DNA of 64,000 nt from UBA1309 sp047605645 (GCA_047605645.1 JASGFJ010000011.1:1-64000), one strand, 5' to 3'. Shown: positions 28,438 through 37,369, numbered from the stretch's first letter. The notes: generated from the letters alone by a model not told the origin. Made by a program: numbers and translations.

Positions 28438-28468
28438 TTGCACAATCGAAGCACTAGTTGTATATTTG
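28438..28468 (+). promoter_or_regulatory. Promoter of a predicted small RNA
   Basis: TTG (28438-28440) and TATATTTG (28461-28468) are 20 bp apart. No coding frame follows; a short transcript and a terminator do. Confidence 0.7.
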
Positions 28469-28474
28469 CACTGT

Positions 28475-28548
28475 GTTTTTCATGGTATTAGATTTAAGGT
28501 TAACAATGTGAAGATTGGTTGTCGTGATGACAACCTTTTCTTTTTTTT
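28475..28548 (+). ncRNA. Predicted small RNA of about 75 nt with its own terminator
   Basis: A good promoter is followed about 40 nt after the likely start by an intrinsic terminator (GGTTGTC, loop GTGAT, GACAACC, then a long T run to 28548). The segment between contains CATGGTATTAGATTTAAGG, which I remember, without certainty, from other Bacteroidales genomes in similar short promoter-terminator units. It has no open reading frame of useful length. It may be a stand-alone sRNA or a terminated leader. The glutaminyl cyclase gene downstream has its own promoter, which favours an independent RNA. Confidence 0.6.
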
Positions 28549-28656
28549 AAAAAAAACTCTTCTTTTATATACCTAAATATCTCTCTAAACATGTAAAAAA
28601 AGACTCACAGAGTACTTCATTTAAGATTTTCGCTACCAATTTTAATTTTATCTCTC

Positions 28657-28685
28657 TTGTAATAAAAACCAAACATATATCTTTG
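28657..28685 (+). promoter_or_regulatory. Promoter of the glutaminyl cyclase-sufE unit
   Basis: TTG (28657-28659) and TATCTTTG (28678-28685) are 18 bp apart and lie 24 bp before the ATG. Confidence 0.7.
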
Positions 28686-28709
28686 CAGAACGAATAAAAC
28701 AATTATCAG

Positions 28710-29708
28710 ATGAAACAATTCAGAATTGTTCCTATTGGAATGCTATCAATCATGTTGTTGGCTTGTGGCTGTAGCAAAAAAGCGACATCCGCATCATCGA
28801 ACGACAATTTTAAATATGAGCAGGTTTCGCCGGCTTTTAATGCAGACAGTGCATATCAATACGTGGCAGCCCAGGTCAATTTCGGAACACGTGTCACGAA
28901 TTCGAAAGGCCACGCAGCCTGTGGAGATTACCTCGTTGCACAACTTAACCGATTTGGAGCAACCGTGACCGAACAAAAAAGTACAGCAAAAGCATTTGAC
29001 GGAACAACCCTAAACATAAGAAACATCATTGGAAGTTTCAATCCCGAGCAAACGAACCGTATTGCATTATTTGCACACTGGGACACACGCCCGTTTGCCG
29101 ATCATGATCCGGATGCAGCCAATCAACACCAACCGATTCTTGGAGCCAACGATGGAGCCAGCGGCGTCGGTGTATTGTTAGAAGTAGCCAGAGCAATACA
29201 AAAAAAGACTCCCGGCATTGGGGTAGATATTATATTTTTTGATGCCGAAGATTATGGGGAAGCTGCTTTTGCAGAGAATGTTCCAAAAGGAGATTGGTGG
29301 TGCCTTGGCTCTCAGTACTGGTCTAAGCATCCACACAAAGAAGGGTATAAGGCTCGCTTTGGAATCCTTCTTGACATGGTCGGTGCGCCGGATGCAACCT
29401 TCTACAAAGAAGGCTTTTCGATGGAAAATGCGGCAGATGTTGTTGAAAAAGTTTGGTCAAATGCAAGAATGCTCGGATACGGAAAATATTTCATTGATGG
29501 AAAAGGAGGAAGCATAACAGACGACCATGTTCCGGTAAATCAGAATGCAGGAATACCAACGATCGACATTATACAATTCGACCCGAATTCAGAAAGTGGA
29601 TTTGGCTGGTATTGGCACACCACCAAAGATAATATGGACAACATCAGCAAAGAGACATTAAAAGCTGTTGGACAAACCATTATGGAAGTTATTTATAAAG
29701 AACAATAA
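28710..29708 (+). CDS. M28-fold glutaminyl-peptide cyclotransferase (type II glutaminyl cyclase) lipoprotein
   Basis: A 332-residue zinc enzyme of the M28 fold with a lipoprotein signal (LSIMLLACGCSKK), so it is membrane-anchored in the envelope. The metal-site motifs ALFAHWDTRP, GANDGASGVGVLLE, FFDAEDYGE and WYWHTTKDNMDNIS match the animal-like glutaminyl cyclases described in Porphyromonas gingivalis and relatives, which are about 333 residues long. These convert N-terminal Gln to pyroglutamate on exported proteins. A plain M28 aminopeptidase is the alternative, but the single-zinc motif set and length favour the cyclase. sufE follows after 2 bp. Confidence 0.88.
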   Translation: MKQFRIVPIGMLSIMLLACGCSKKATSASSNDNFKYEQVSPAFNADSAYQYVAAQVNFGTRVTNSKGHAACGDYLVAQLNRFGATVTEQKSTAKAFDGTTLNIRNIIGSFNPEQTNRIALFAHWDTRPFADHDPDAANQHQPILGANDGASGVGVLLEVARAIQKKTPGIGVDIIFFDAEDYGEAAFAENVPKGDWWCLGSQYWSKHPHKEGYKARFGILLDMVGAPDATFYKEGFSMENAADVVEKVWSNARMLGYGKYFIDGKGGSITDDHVPVNQNAGIPTIDIIQFDPNSESGFGWYWHTTKDNMDNISKETLKAVGQTIMEVIYKEQ

Positions 29709-29710
29709 AA

Positions 29711-30145
29711 ATGGGGACACTCAAAGAAACGCAAGACGAGATCATCGAAGAGTTTTCAATTTTCGACGATTGGATGGATAAATACGCATATTTAATCGAG
29801 TTGGGAAATTCGCTTCAACCACTGGATGAAAAAGACAAAACACCAAGCAATCTTATTGAAGGATGTCAGAGCCGTGTATGGATAACAGCGAATTATGAAA
29901 ACCAAATCATTCATTTTCAAGCAGAAAGTGACGCCGTTATAGTCAAAGGTATTGTTGCTTTGCTACTAAGGGTGCTATCAGAAAGAACACCTCGAGAAAT
30001 TCTCGAATCTGATTTGTATTTTATTGAGAAAATAGGCTTAAAAGAACACCTCTCTCCTACCCGCTCCAACGGGCTTGTTTCGATGGTAAAGCAGATGAAG
30101 CTTTATGCCATGGCATTCAAAGCCAAAGAAGAGGCTAAAGCATAA
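29711..30145 (+). CDS. sufE: SufE-family sulfur acceptor
   Basis: A 144-residue SufE protein that accepts persulfide sulfur from a SufS-type cysteine desulfurase and stimulates it for Fe-S cluster assembly. The acceptor cysteine is Cys52 in LIEGCQSRVW. The C-terminal LSPTRSNGLVSMV is typical of the family. It starts 2 bp after the cyclase gene, so the two are probably translationally coupled. The other suf genes are not in this window. Confidence 0.93.
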   Translation: MGTLKETQDEIIEEFSIFDDWMDKYAYLIELGNSLQPLDEKDKTPSNLIEGCQSRVWITANYENQIIHFQAESDAVIVKGIVALLLRVLSERTPREILESDLYFIEKIGLKEHLSPTRSNGLVSMVKQMKLYAMAFKAKEEAKA

Positions 30146-30182
30146 ATAACAAGTCTTCTTTTCAGAAGAACAAATATTTTTA

Positions 30183-30242
30183 TATCTTTGTATAAGTGGT
30201 TTTCTGTCAATTAATAATCTCAGAAAGCCACCACCTTTTTTT
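30183..30242 (+). promoter_or_regulatory. Promoter followed by an early hairpin ahead of sppA
   Basis: TATCTTTG at 30183-30190 fits the minus-7 consensus. Right at the expected start, GTGGTTTTCTG (30196-30206) pairs with CAGAAAGCCAC (30221-30231), followed by seven T residues. GTGG at 30245-30248 could also pair with CCACC near 30230, an alternative fold. The unit either ends as a short RNA of about 45 nt or attenuates sppA-lpxK, whose coding starts 56 bp later. Confidence 0.5.
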
Positions 30243-30297
30243 AAGTGGTTTCATATTCATTACTATTAAGAGTATTAACGTATAAATTGATTTCAGA

Positions 30298-32067
30298 ATG
30301 AAAGGATTTCTAAAGAACCTTCTGGCTTCTACTTTGGGAGTATTCATCGCGCTGCTTATTCTTGCAGTATTTATGGGAGGCGTTATGGCCGGATTAGTAG
30401 CCAGCATGAACAACTCTGACTACAATTTAAAAGACAACAGTTTCTTTTATTTAAAGTTACAAGGTGAACTAAAAGAGAGAACCACTGAAAGCCCGTTACG
30501 TCTACTGCAATTAATAGGGATGACTAATGACACCGAACAAATGGGCCTGGACGACATTCTTGCGGCCATTAAAAAAGCGAAAGAAAATGATAAAATAAAA
30601 GGAATATACATCGATTCCAAAATTTTTATGGCATCCGTTGCTTCTCTGCAGGAAATAAGAAATGCATTATTGGACTTTAAAACCAGTAAAAAATTCATCA
30701 TCGCTTATGCAGATGTCTATACCCAGGGAGGTTATTATTTGGCCTCTGTGGCTGATAAGGTATTTCTGAACCCGCAAGGAAATCTTGACCTTCACGGCCT
30801 ATCTATCAGTCCAACTTATTATAAGGGGTTGATGGACAAGCTAGGTGTTGAAATGCAAGTTTTCAAGGTGGGAGCATACAAGTCCGCAGTAGAGCCCTAT
30901 ACAAGCACAAAAATGAGCGACCCGAATCGCGAACAATTAAAAATTTTCATTGACGACGTATGGGGAACCCTCACAGCGGATATTGCAAAAAGCCGTAAAA
31001 TCACCCCCCAACAAATCAATACCCTGGCGGATAAACTTCCGACAATGATGAGCCAGGACTCTCTCGTTAGCTACCATCTCGCTGATGCTCTGATGTATGA
31101 AACAGATGTAAAGAATTATCTGAGGAAACAGATGGGACTCGATAAAGATGCTGATCTACTGTATGCCAATGTCGACAATATGAAAAGTGTTAAACTAAAA
31201 AGCGACATATCTAAATCAATGGATAAAATTGCAATTTTGTATGCTGAGGGAGAAATCTCCTCCGGCACAAAAGGCGATAATATCACCGACGGCAAATATG
31301 TAAAAGAAATTGAGAAACTTCGTAAAGACGACAACGTGAAAGCAGTCGTCTTCAGGGTAAATTCTCCCGGAGGAAGTGCATTTGCATCCGAACAGATTTG
31401 GAAGGCAATATCGGATTTGAAAGCGGTGAAACCAGTTGTTGTATCCATGGGAGATTATGCAGCATCCGGAGGATATTACATCTCCTGCAATGCAAGTAAA
31501 ATTATCGCGGAACCAACTACACTAACCGGTTCCATCGGTATTTTCGGAATGTTTCCCAATATTGAAGGGCTGACTCATAAACTCGGACTTAGTTTTGATA
31601 ATGTAAAAACCAATAAATTATCAGATTACGGAGACATTACACGCCCGATGACTGATGAAGAAAAATCCATTCTTCAAACATTCATTAATCGCGGATACGA
31701 ACTCTTTACGAAAAGGTGCGCCGATGGACGAAAAATGCCTATCAATAAATTAAAAGAGATAGCTCAAGGACATATCTGGACAGGAAATCAAGCGCTAAAA
31801 CTTGGCCTTGTCGACAAATTAGGCGGGATCGACACAGCGATCAAAGAAGCAGCCAGCCTGGCAAAAATTAAAGACTATACCACAAGCAGCTATCCAAGCA
31901 AAACAGATTTTTGGGCACAGCTTCTTACCGATCAGAAAGATCAGCTGAAAACAAAATTCATAAAAGAATATCTGGGAGATGACTTTCAGATGATCAGTAC
32001 GATGAAAAAGGTGCAGAATCAGGATTATATTCAAGCCAGATTACCATACACAATAACAGTTAAATAA
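30298..32067 (+). CDS. sppA: Signal peptide peptidase SppA, 67K type
   Basis: A 589-residue, two-domain S49 serine protease anchored by an N-terminal membrane helix (GVFIALLILAVFMGGVMAGLV). The general-base Lys lies in FKVGAYKSAVEPYT of the N-domain and the nucleophile Ser in NSPGGSAFASEQIW of the C-domain, as in the tetrameric 67K enzyme. It degrades leftover signal peptides in the inner membrane. It heads a run of co-directional genes (lpxK 23 bp later, then the phosphorylase). A hairpin just after its promoter may attenuate expression. Confidence 0.95.
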   Translation: MKGFLKNLLASTLGVFIALLILAVFMGGVMAGLVASMNNSDYNLKDNSFFYLKLQGELKERTTESPLRLLQLIGMTNDTEQMGLDDILAAIKKAKENDKIKGIYIDSKIFMASVASLQEIRNALLDFKTSKKFIIAYADVYTQGGYYLASVADKVFLNPQGNLDLHGLSISPTYYKGLMDKLGVEMQVFKVGAYKSAVEPYTSTKMSDPNREQLKIFIDDVWGTLTADIAKSRKITPQQINTLADKLPTMMSQDSLVSYHLADALMYETDVKNYLRKQMGLDKDADLLYANVDNMKSVKLKSDISKSMDKIAILYAEGEISSGTKGDNITDGKYVKEIEKLRKDDNVKAVVFRVNSPGGSAFASEQIWKAISDLKAVKPVVVSMGDYAASGGYYISCNASKIIAEPTTLTGSIGIFGMFPNIEGLTHKLGLSFDNVKTNKLSDYGDITRPMTDEEKSILQTFINRGYELFTKRCADGRKMPINKLKEIAQGHIWTGNQALKLGLVDKLGGIDTAIKEAASLAKIKDYTTSSYPSKTDFWAQLLTDQKDQLKTKFIKEYLGDDFQMISTMKKVQNQDYIQARLPYTITVK

Positions 32068-32090
32068 GCGATATCAATAAACAAAGAGAC

Positions 32091-33197
32091 ATGCAACAAG
32101 CATCCGAACACTACAAACCCGGTTTATTGCCATTATCCTGGCTTTATGGATGTGGTGTGTATGTTCGGAATAAACTTTTTGACTGGGATATATTCAAACA
32201 AACGACTTTTCCGAATACACCAATCATCTGCGTCGGCAACATTTCCGTGGGAGGAACTGGAAAAACGCCGCATATCGAATATTTGATTCGTCTTCTCCAG
32301 GAGAGATACAAAGTCGCTGTTATCAGTCGCGGATACAAACGGAAGACCACCGGATTTGTTCTGGCTTCGGAATCATCCACTCCCGAAGAAATCGGAGACG
32401 AACCTTGTCAAATTAAAATGAAATTTCCATCCGTGACTATTGCTGTAGATGGAAATCGCAAACGCGGAATAGAAAAATTACTAGCGCTGCCGGAAGAAGA
32501 CAGGCCGGATATTATTTTGATGGACGACGGATTCCAGCATCGTTGGGTGAAACCGTCTCTCTCCATTATATTGTCGGACAACAACAATCCGGTATATGAA
32601 GACAAACTCTTGCCTGCAGGAAGATTGAGAGAAGCACTTAGTTCGCTTCAGAGAGCTTCTGTTGTGTTGGCTACAAAGTGTTCGCCCGACATGAAACCTA
32701 TTGATATGCGCATCACAATGAATAGTTTTGGATTATTTCCTTATCAGAGTCTGATGTTTACGTGCATGAAATATGGAAAATTAACTCCTATCAATTCCAG
32801 TAGCAAAACGTTAGATCTGCATGAAATCGTGGGACGGACTCTTATTTTGGTAACCGGTATCGCCCATCCGGAACCTCTACAAAGAAAATTAGCCGAGTTC
32901 TCTTCGACTATTATGCACATAGAACTGCCGGATCACCACGACTTCGGCAATGCTGATATCGAAACCATACAGGAACTGCTAGCCGATTTACCGGACGACA
33001 GTGCTTTTGTGATTACAACAGAAAAAGACATTGTGAAACTACGAGGAATGAATCTTCCTGAAGAAATAGAGAAAGTTCTATATTATCTTCCTATCGAAGT
33101 AGAATTCTTAAACGAAGAAGAAAAATTATCATTCAACAAAAAAATATTGAATCATGTTAGAAAAAATTCAAGAAACAGCCGAATACATAAAAAGTAG
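32091..33197 (+). CDS. lpxK: Tetraacyldisaccharide 4'-kinase
   Basis: A 368-residue inner-membrane kinase that phosphorylates the lipid A disaccharide at the 4' position. It has the LpxK N-terminal pattern (PLSWLYGCGVYVRNKLFDW), a P-loop (VGNISVGGTGKTPH, about 47-60), MDDGFQHR, and the DHHDF segment near the C-terminus. The last 44 bp overlap the start of the purine nucleoside phosphorylase gene in another frame, which suggests coupled translation. Confidence 0.95.
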   Translation: MQQASEHYKPGLLPLSWLYGCGVYVRNKLFDWDIFKQTTFPNTPIICVGNISVGGTGKTPHIEYLIRLLQERYKVAVISRGYKRKTTGFVLASESSTPEEIGDEPCQIKMKFPSVTIAVDGNRKRGIEKLLALPEEDRPDIILMDDGFQHRWVKPSLSIILSDNNNPVYEDKLLPAGRLREALSSLQRASVVLATKCSPDMKPIDMRITMNSFGLFPYQSLMFTCMKYGKLTPINSSSKTLDLHEIVGRTLILVTGIAHPEPLQRKLAEFSSTIMHIELPDHHDFGNADIETIQELLADLPDDSAFVITTEKDIVKLRGMNLPEEIEKVLYYLPIEVEFLNEEEKLSFNKKILNHVRKNSRNSRIHKK

Positions 33198-33966
33198 AGT
33201 ATCCAGCATTCCTAAATCCGCGATTATATTAGGGACAGGACTTGGCGATTTGGCGAAAGAAATTACCAATCAAGAAAGCATCCCATACCAAGATATCCCT
33301 AATTTTCCGGTCTCCACAGTGGAAGGACACAGTGGCAAACTAATTTTTGGAAATCTCGGTTCGAAACGGGTGATTGCCATGCAAGGACGTTTCCATTTCT
33401 ACGAAGGTTATGATATGAAACAGGTAACTTTTCCTGTTCGTGTCTTTAAAGCTTTAGGAGTAGAATACCTCTTTGTTTCGAATGCCGCAGGAGGGATGAA
33501 CAGCAGCTTTGACATAGGCGACATCATGTTGATTGACGATCACATCAATCTATTCCCGGAACATCCTCTACGCGGAAAAAATTTTAATGAATTAGGAACC
33601 CGTTTTCCGGATATGAGCGAAGCATACAATAAAGAACTTCGTAGTATGGCTATGGACATTGCCAAAGAAAAAAAGATTAAATTACAACACGGTGTTTATA
33701 TCGGAACACAAGGGCCTACATTTGAAACTCCGGCCGAATACAACTATTTCCGCATTATCGGTGGTGATGCAGTCGGGATGTCTACAGTTCCGGAAGTTAT
33801 CGTTGCCAATCATGCCAAACTGAAGGTTCTGGCATTTTCAATCATTACAGATTTAGGCGTTATCGGCAGCATCAAAGAAGTGACTCACGAAGAAGTGCAG
33901 GAAGCTGCTAAAATAGCTCAACCGCAAATGGCTGAGATTATTCGCACAGTGATTGACCGACTATAA
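33154..33966 (+). CDS. Purine-nucleoside phosphorylase (trimeric PNP-I type)
   Basis: A 270-residue cytoplasmic enzyme that cleaves purine nucleosides with phosphate. Motifs include ILGTGLGDLA at the phosphate site, VEGHSGKL, MQGRFHFYEGY, FVSNAAGGMN, GPTFETPAEYNYFR and GMSTVPEVIVA. Length and motifs fit the trimeric punA-like type and not the hexameric DeoD type. Its start lies inside the end of lpxK; the ATG at 33154 is kept because it gives the normal N-terminal helix. A nested hairpin follows the stop. Confidence 0.95.
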   Translation: MLEKIQETAEYIKSRVSSIPKSAIILGTGLGDLAKEITNQESIPYQDIPNFPVSTVEGHSGKLIFGNLGSKRVIAMQGRFHFYEGYDMKQVTFPVRVFKALGVEYLFVSNAAGGMNSSFDIGDIMLIDDHINLFPEHPLRGKNFNELGTRFPDMSEAYNKELRSMAMDIAKEKKIKLQHGVYIGTQGPTFETPAEYNYFRIIGGDAVGMSTVPEVIVANHAKLKVLAFSIITDLGVIGSIKEVTHEEVQEAAKIAQPQMAEIIRTVIDRL

Positions 33967-33982
33967 AAATAATCCATAACAA

Positions 33983-34035
33983 AAACAAGTTAAATCCGGA
34001 TGCTCACACATTCGGATTGCTTGTTTCTGTATTTT
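33983..34035 (+). terminator. Predicted terminator after the sppA-lpxK-PNP unit
   Basis: Two nested stems (AAACAAG 33983-33989 with 34020-34026, and AATCCG 33993-33998 with 34013-34018) are followed by a weak T-rich tail (TTTCTGTATTTT). Confidence 0.55.
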
Positions 34036-34052
34036 AGAGCAATACAAAAAAA

Positions 34053-35075
34053 ATGAGAACAGAAATTTCAAAATATGGTGAATTCGGGCTTATCGATCAC
34101 CTGACTAAAGACATTCAATTAAAAAATAAATCGTCTGTAAAAGGAGTCGGCGATGATGCAGCAATACTGCACTATAGCCGAAAAGAAATACTAGTCACAA
34201 CTGATCTGTTGCTGGAAGGTATCCACTTCGACCTGACCTATGTGCCGATGAAACATTTGGGATATAAATCGGCTGCCGTAAACTTTTCGGATATTTATGC
34301 CATGAATGGACAAGCCAAACAAATCACTGTATCTCTGGGAATATCGAAACGTTTCGCTGTAGAAGATTTGGAAGATTTTTATGAAGGTCTTCGCTTAGCT
34401 TGTGAGATCTATGGTGTAGATATTGTCGGAGGCGACACAACTTCATCTCTCACCGGACTGACAATCAGCATCACATGTATCGGTGAAGCGGACAAAGATA
34501 AAATCTGTTACCGGAACGGAGCCAAAGACACGGATTTAATTTGTGTATCAGGCGATTTGGGAGCAGCTTACATGGGTTTGCAACTACTGGAAAGAGAAAA
34601 AACAGTATTTGCAGGAAAGAAAGATTTTAATCCTGATTTTGCGGGGAAAGAATACCTGCTTGAACGCCAGCTTAAGCCGGAAGCTAGAAAAGACATAATC
34701 GAAATACTTGCTAAAGAAGGTATAAAACCGACATCTATGATGGATATTTCCGACGGACTTTCGTCAGACATCCTGCATATCTGCAAACAAAGTCATGTCG
34801 GCTGCCGGATTTTTGAAGACAGAATTCCGATAGATTATCAAACAGCTGTAATGGCAGAACAATTCAACATGAATGTCACCACAGTCGCCTTAAATGGCGG
34901 TGAAGATTATGAATTGCTGTTCACGGTTCCGTTACATTTACACGAACGTATATCTACAGTGAAAGCAATACATGTCATCGGACACATTACAAGTGAAAAT
35001 ACGGGGAAATATCTCGTAACGCGCGATGGCGCTGAGATAGAACTTACGGCTCAAGGATGGAATCACCTATCGTAG
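34053..35075 (+). CDS. thiL: Thiamine-monophosphate kinase
   Basis: A 340-residue ThiL that phosphorylates thiamine monophosphate to the diphosphate. The PurM-like fold is shown by GVGDDAAIL, TTDLLLEGIHFDL, SAAVNFSDIYAMNG, DIVGGDTTSS, MDISDGLSSD and LNGGEDYELLF. No TPP riboswitch is visible upstream. The last 32 bp overlap the end of the convergent cation transporter gene, so the two transcripts are antisense at their ends. Confidence 0.95.
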   Translation: MRTEISKYGEFGLIDHLTKDIQLKNKSSVKGVGDDAAILHYSRKEILVTTDLLLEGIHFDLTYVPMKHLGYKSAAVNFSDIYAMNGQAKQITVSLGISKRFAVEDLEDFYEGLRLACEIYGVDIVGGDTTSSLTGLTISITCIGEADKDKICYRNGAKDTDLICVSGDLGAAYMGLQLLEREKTVFAGKKDFNPDFAGKEYLLERQLKPEARKDIIEILAKEGIKPTSMMDISDGLSSDILHICKQSHVGCRIFEDRIPIDYQTAVMAEQFNMNVTTVALNGGEDYELLFTVPLHLHERISTVKAIHVIGHITSENTGKYLVTRDGAEIELTAQGWNHLS

Positions 35076-35931
35076 GTTCAATATGAGTCATTACGTCCTC
35101 AATCTGAGGATTCTGTTCCATCAGATAGTTCTTCAGATTGTGGGCGATATGATGGCCTTGTTCTACAGTCAACGACCGTTCTACCCGGACATGAATATCC
35201 ACAAAGTAACTCATACCGAACTTGCGGATATAGCATTTTTCGGTATTCGCAACACCAGCTACATTCAATGACTCCGTTTTGATATGCTGAATCAGATCGT
35301 CATATTTTTGCTCATCCAGTAATTCGCCTAAAGCGGGACGGAAAATAAGGTAAGCATTGTAAATAATGATGCCGGAAGCTACTAAAGCCGCCCAATCATC
35401 TGCACTTTCGTATCCTTTCCCCCCAATCAGCGCAATGGTAATTCCAATAAAAGCTGCTGCTGAAGTGAATGCATCACTTCGGTGGTGCCAGGCATCAGCC
35501 TTTAAGGATGTACTATCCATCTCCTCTCCTTTATTATTCACATAGCGAAAAGAGATTTCTTTAAACAAAATGACGCAAGCCAGAACAATCAAGGTGAATG
35601 GTTTCGGCAAGGAATGTGGTGTCCGTATATTATCCACTGCTTCGGTAGCAATTATAACAGAAGAAAGCACCAATAGAGCCACAACAATGAATGTCACCAA
35701 AGGCTCCACCTTTCCATGCCCGTATGGATGACGTTCATCCGAAGGTTTGGTCGAGATTTTCAATCCAAGAAAAACAATAAAGGATGAAAAAATATCGGAA
35801 ATACTTTCAATGGCATCGGCAATCAGAGCAAATGAGTGTCCGAAAATTCCGGCAACTAGTTTTCCGGCTGCCAAAAAAACATTTACAATCATACTATAAA
35901 TAACAGTACCTTGTGCTTCTTTATTTCCCAT
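35044..35931 (-). CDS. Cation diffusion facilitator (CDF) metal transporter
   Basis: A 295-residue inner-membrane exporter of divalent metal ions. Six helices are apparent. The metal-binding acidic and histidine residues lie in ALIADAIESISD (TM2) and ADAWHHRSDAFTS (TM5). DERHPYGHGKVEP is the usual TM2-TM3 loop, and a C-terminal cytoplasmic domain follows. The HxxxD pattern in TM5 is common in Zn-type members, but Fe or Mn cannot be excluded. The 3' end overlaps thiL by 32 bp. Confidence 0.92.
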   Translation of the reverse strand: MGNKEAQGTVIYSMIVNVFLAAGKLVAGIFGHSFALIADAIESISDIFSSFIVFLGLKISTKPSDERHPYGHGKVEPLVTFIVVALLVLSSVIIATEAVDNIRTPHSLPKPFTLIVLACVILFKEISFRYVNNKGEEMDSTSLKADAWHHRSDAFTSAAAFIGITIALIGGKGYESADDWAALVASGIIIYNAYLIFRPALGELLDEQKYDDLIQHIKTESLNVAGVANTEKCYIRKFGMSYFVDIHVRVERSLTVEQGHHIAHNLKNYLMEQNPQIEDVMTHIEPTIGDSILEP

Positions 35932-35938
35932 ACTGATA

Positions 35939-35946
35939 CAAATATA
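35939..35946 (-). promoter_or_regulatory. Predicted minus-7 box of the CDF gene
   Basis: On the minus strand TATATTTG matches TAnnTTTG. It lies only 7 bp from the ATG, implying a nearly leaderless mRNA or a slightly later start codon. Confidence 0.45.
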
Positions 35947-36159
35947 AACTACTATATATTAAGTAAATAATCAATTATTCGATTTATCTCCGTTGTTAAA
36001 GCAATGTCCATCCATTCAATAAGACAGGTTTTCGGATTCGGCCTTACAGAAAAACAAATTTGTGAGTTTCTCTGCCTGGATTGCTGATATCACACATTGT
36101 CGAAAAGAAAACTATCTGTAAATAAAGTGAGCTTCAGGATAATATATTGATTTACAAAA

Positions 36160-37122
36160 TCACTGATTTTCTTTTAGAAAACTCTCGAAACTACACCTGA
36201 CCATACTTTCAATCGTATTTTCGGTAAAAAAAGCCAAGTGCTGAGTCATTACAACATTAGGAAACTGACGCAGATAAGCCATATTCCGATTAGAAATTAT
36301 ATCAGTTCTTCGATCCTGATGATAAATTCCGACCTCATCTTCAAAAACATCTAATGCCAATGCCCCAATTTTCAAGCTTTCAATTCCGTCCACCAATGCA
36401 TTCACCTCACATAACTCCCCACGGGAACAATTGACAATTGTCACTCCATCTTTCATTTTGGCAAGTGTATGTTTATTGATGATGTGTCGGGTATCTTCAT
36501 TCAACGGGATATGTAAAGAAACAATATCACTTTCCTGAATAAGGACATCGAAGCTCACAAACTCGGCCATATCGGCAAGTTCTTTTTTTACGCTGCCTGT
36601 GGGAGAATAGGCCAAGATCCGACAACCGAAATTTCTTAACAACCGGATGACCGCTGCCCCAATCGAGCCGGTACCTATAATTCCCACCGTACTTCCTTTT
36701 ATTTCTTTTCCTTCGAGTCCAAGAAGGGAATAATCATTCACATTTGCCCGAAAAACAGCTGCTTTGTATTTTCGAAGCGAAAGCAAAATCATCATGACTG
36801 TAAACTCAGCCACACTGGCAGGATTATAAGTGGAGTTTGTGACCTTCATTCTTTTTTCAGCTGCATAAGCAACATCAATATGATTCATGCCAATAGAGCG
36901 GGTAGAGATATGCCGTACTCCATTTCCAGAAAGTTGGTCTATTAAAACTTTATCTATTTTTGAATAACCTAAAATACTGATTCCGTCAACACCTTCAGTC
37001 AAATAAATAGTGTCACTGCTAAGAGCATCTTTCGTCCAAACAACATCCAAATTCAATCTTTTACTTATTCTCTCGATATGAGGAATTTCGTCGCACCGAA
37101 CATCAAAAGCAATGATTTTCAT
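36160..37122 (-). CDS. D-2-hydroxyacid dehydrogenase (D-lactate dehydrogenase-like)
   Basis: A 320-residue NAD-dependent dehydrogenase from the chosen start. The Rossmann motif is GIIGTGSIGAAV. The catalytic Arg lies in NCSRGELC, the Glu in DVFEDEVG, and the His in MTQHLAFFTE. The segment HQDRRTDIISN is typical of D-lactate/VanH-like members. It probably reduces pyruvate or a similar 2-keto acid. The frame stays open 36 codons further, but that part overlaps an interspersed repeat, and MKIIAFDVRCDEI is the normal N-terminus. The ATG coincides exactly with the edge of repeat copy C. Confidence 0.9.
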   Translation of the reverse strand: MKIIAFDVRCDEIPHIERISKRLNLDVVWTKDALSSDTIYLTEGVDGISILGYSKIDKVLIDQLSGNGVRHISTRSIGMNHIDVAYAAEKRMKVTNSTYNPASVAEFTVMMILLSLRKYKAAVFRANVNDYSLLGLEGKEIKGSTVGIIGTGSIGAAVIRLLRNFGCRILAYSPTGSVKKELADMAEFVSFDVLIQESDIVSLHIPLNEDTRHIINKHTLAKMKDGVTIVNCSRGELCEVNALVDGIESLKIGALALDVFEDEVGIYHQDRRTDIISNRNMAYLRQFPNVVMTQHLAFFTENTIESMVRCSFESFLKENQ

Positions 37123-37216
37123 ACGATTTTTTTTCTTTCCAACAGCGTAAAACTTGCTTGATTTTCTAATCCGGAATTGAAGAGGTTGATAAAAAACAGG
37201 CTTTGTTTCATAAAAT
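37123..37216 (-). repeat. Interspersed leader-type repeat, copy C
   Basis: This lies directly against the start codon of the dehydrogenase gene. It keeps the CATACGATTT edge, the central hairpin arms (GCTTGATTTT and AAAACAGGC on the plus strand) and the distal CTTTGTTTCATAAAAT. The proximal third is diverged from copies A and B. Confidence 0.6.
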
Positions 37217-37369
37217 AATCTTATCTGCACACCTAAGGCAATTATTTTATCTCCGGCATAACCTTACAACCCTTCATCTCGCTAAAAAATACAGGGTGTA
37301 AAATTACCTCAAAATATACAATCAACCAAATCGGAATAACAATCTTCACGAAAACTGCGCTAAAGAGAA

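Noticed and set aside
33967..34052. TPP riboswitch before thiL
   Set aside because: The gap is only 86 bp and holds a simple nested hairpin without the conserved TPP motifs.
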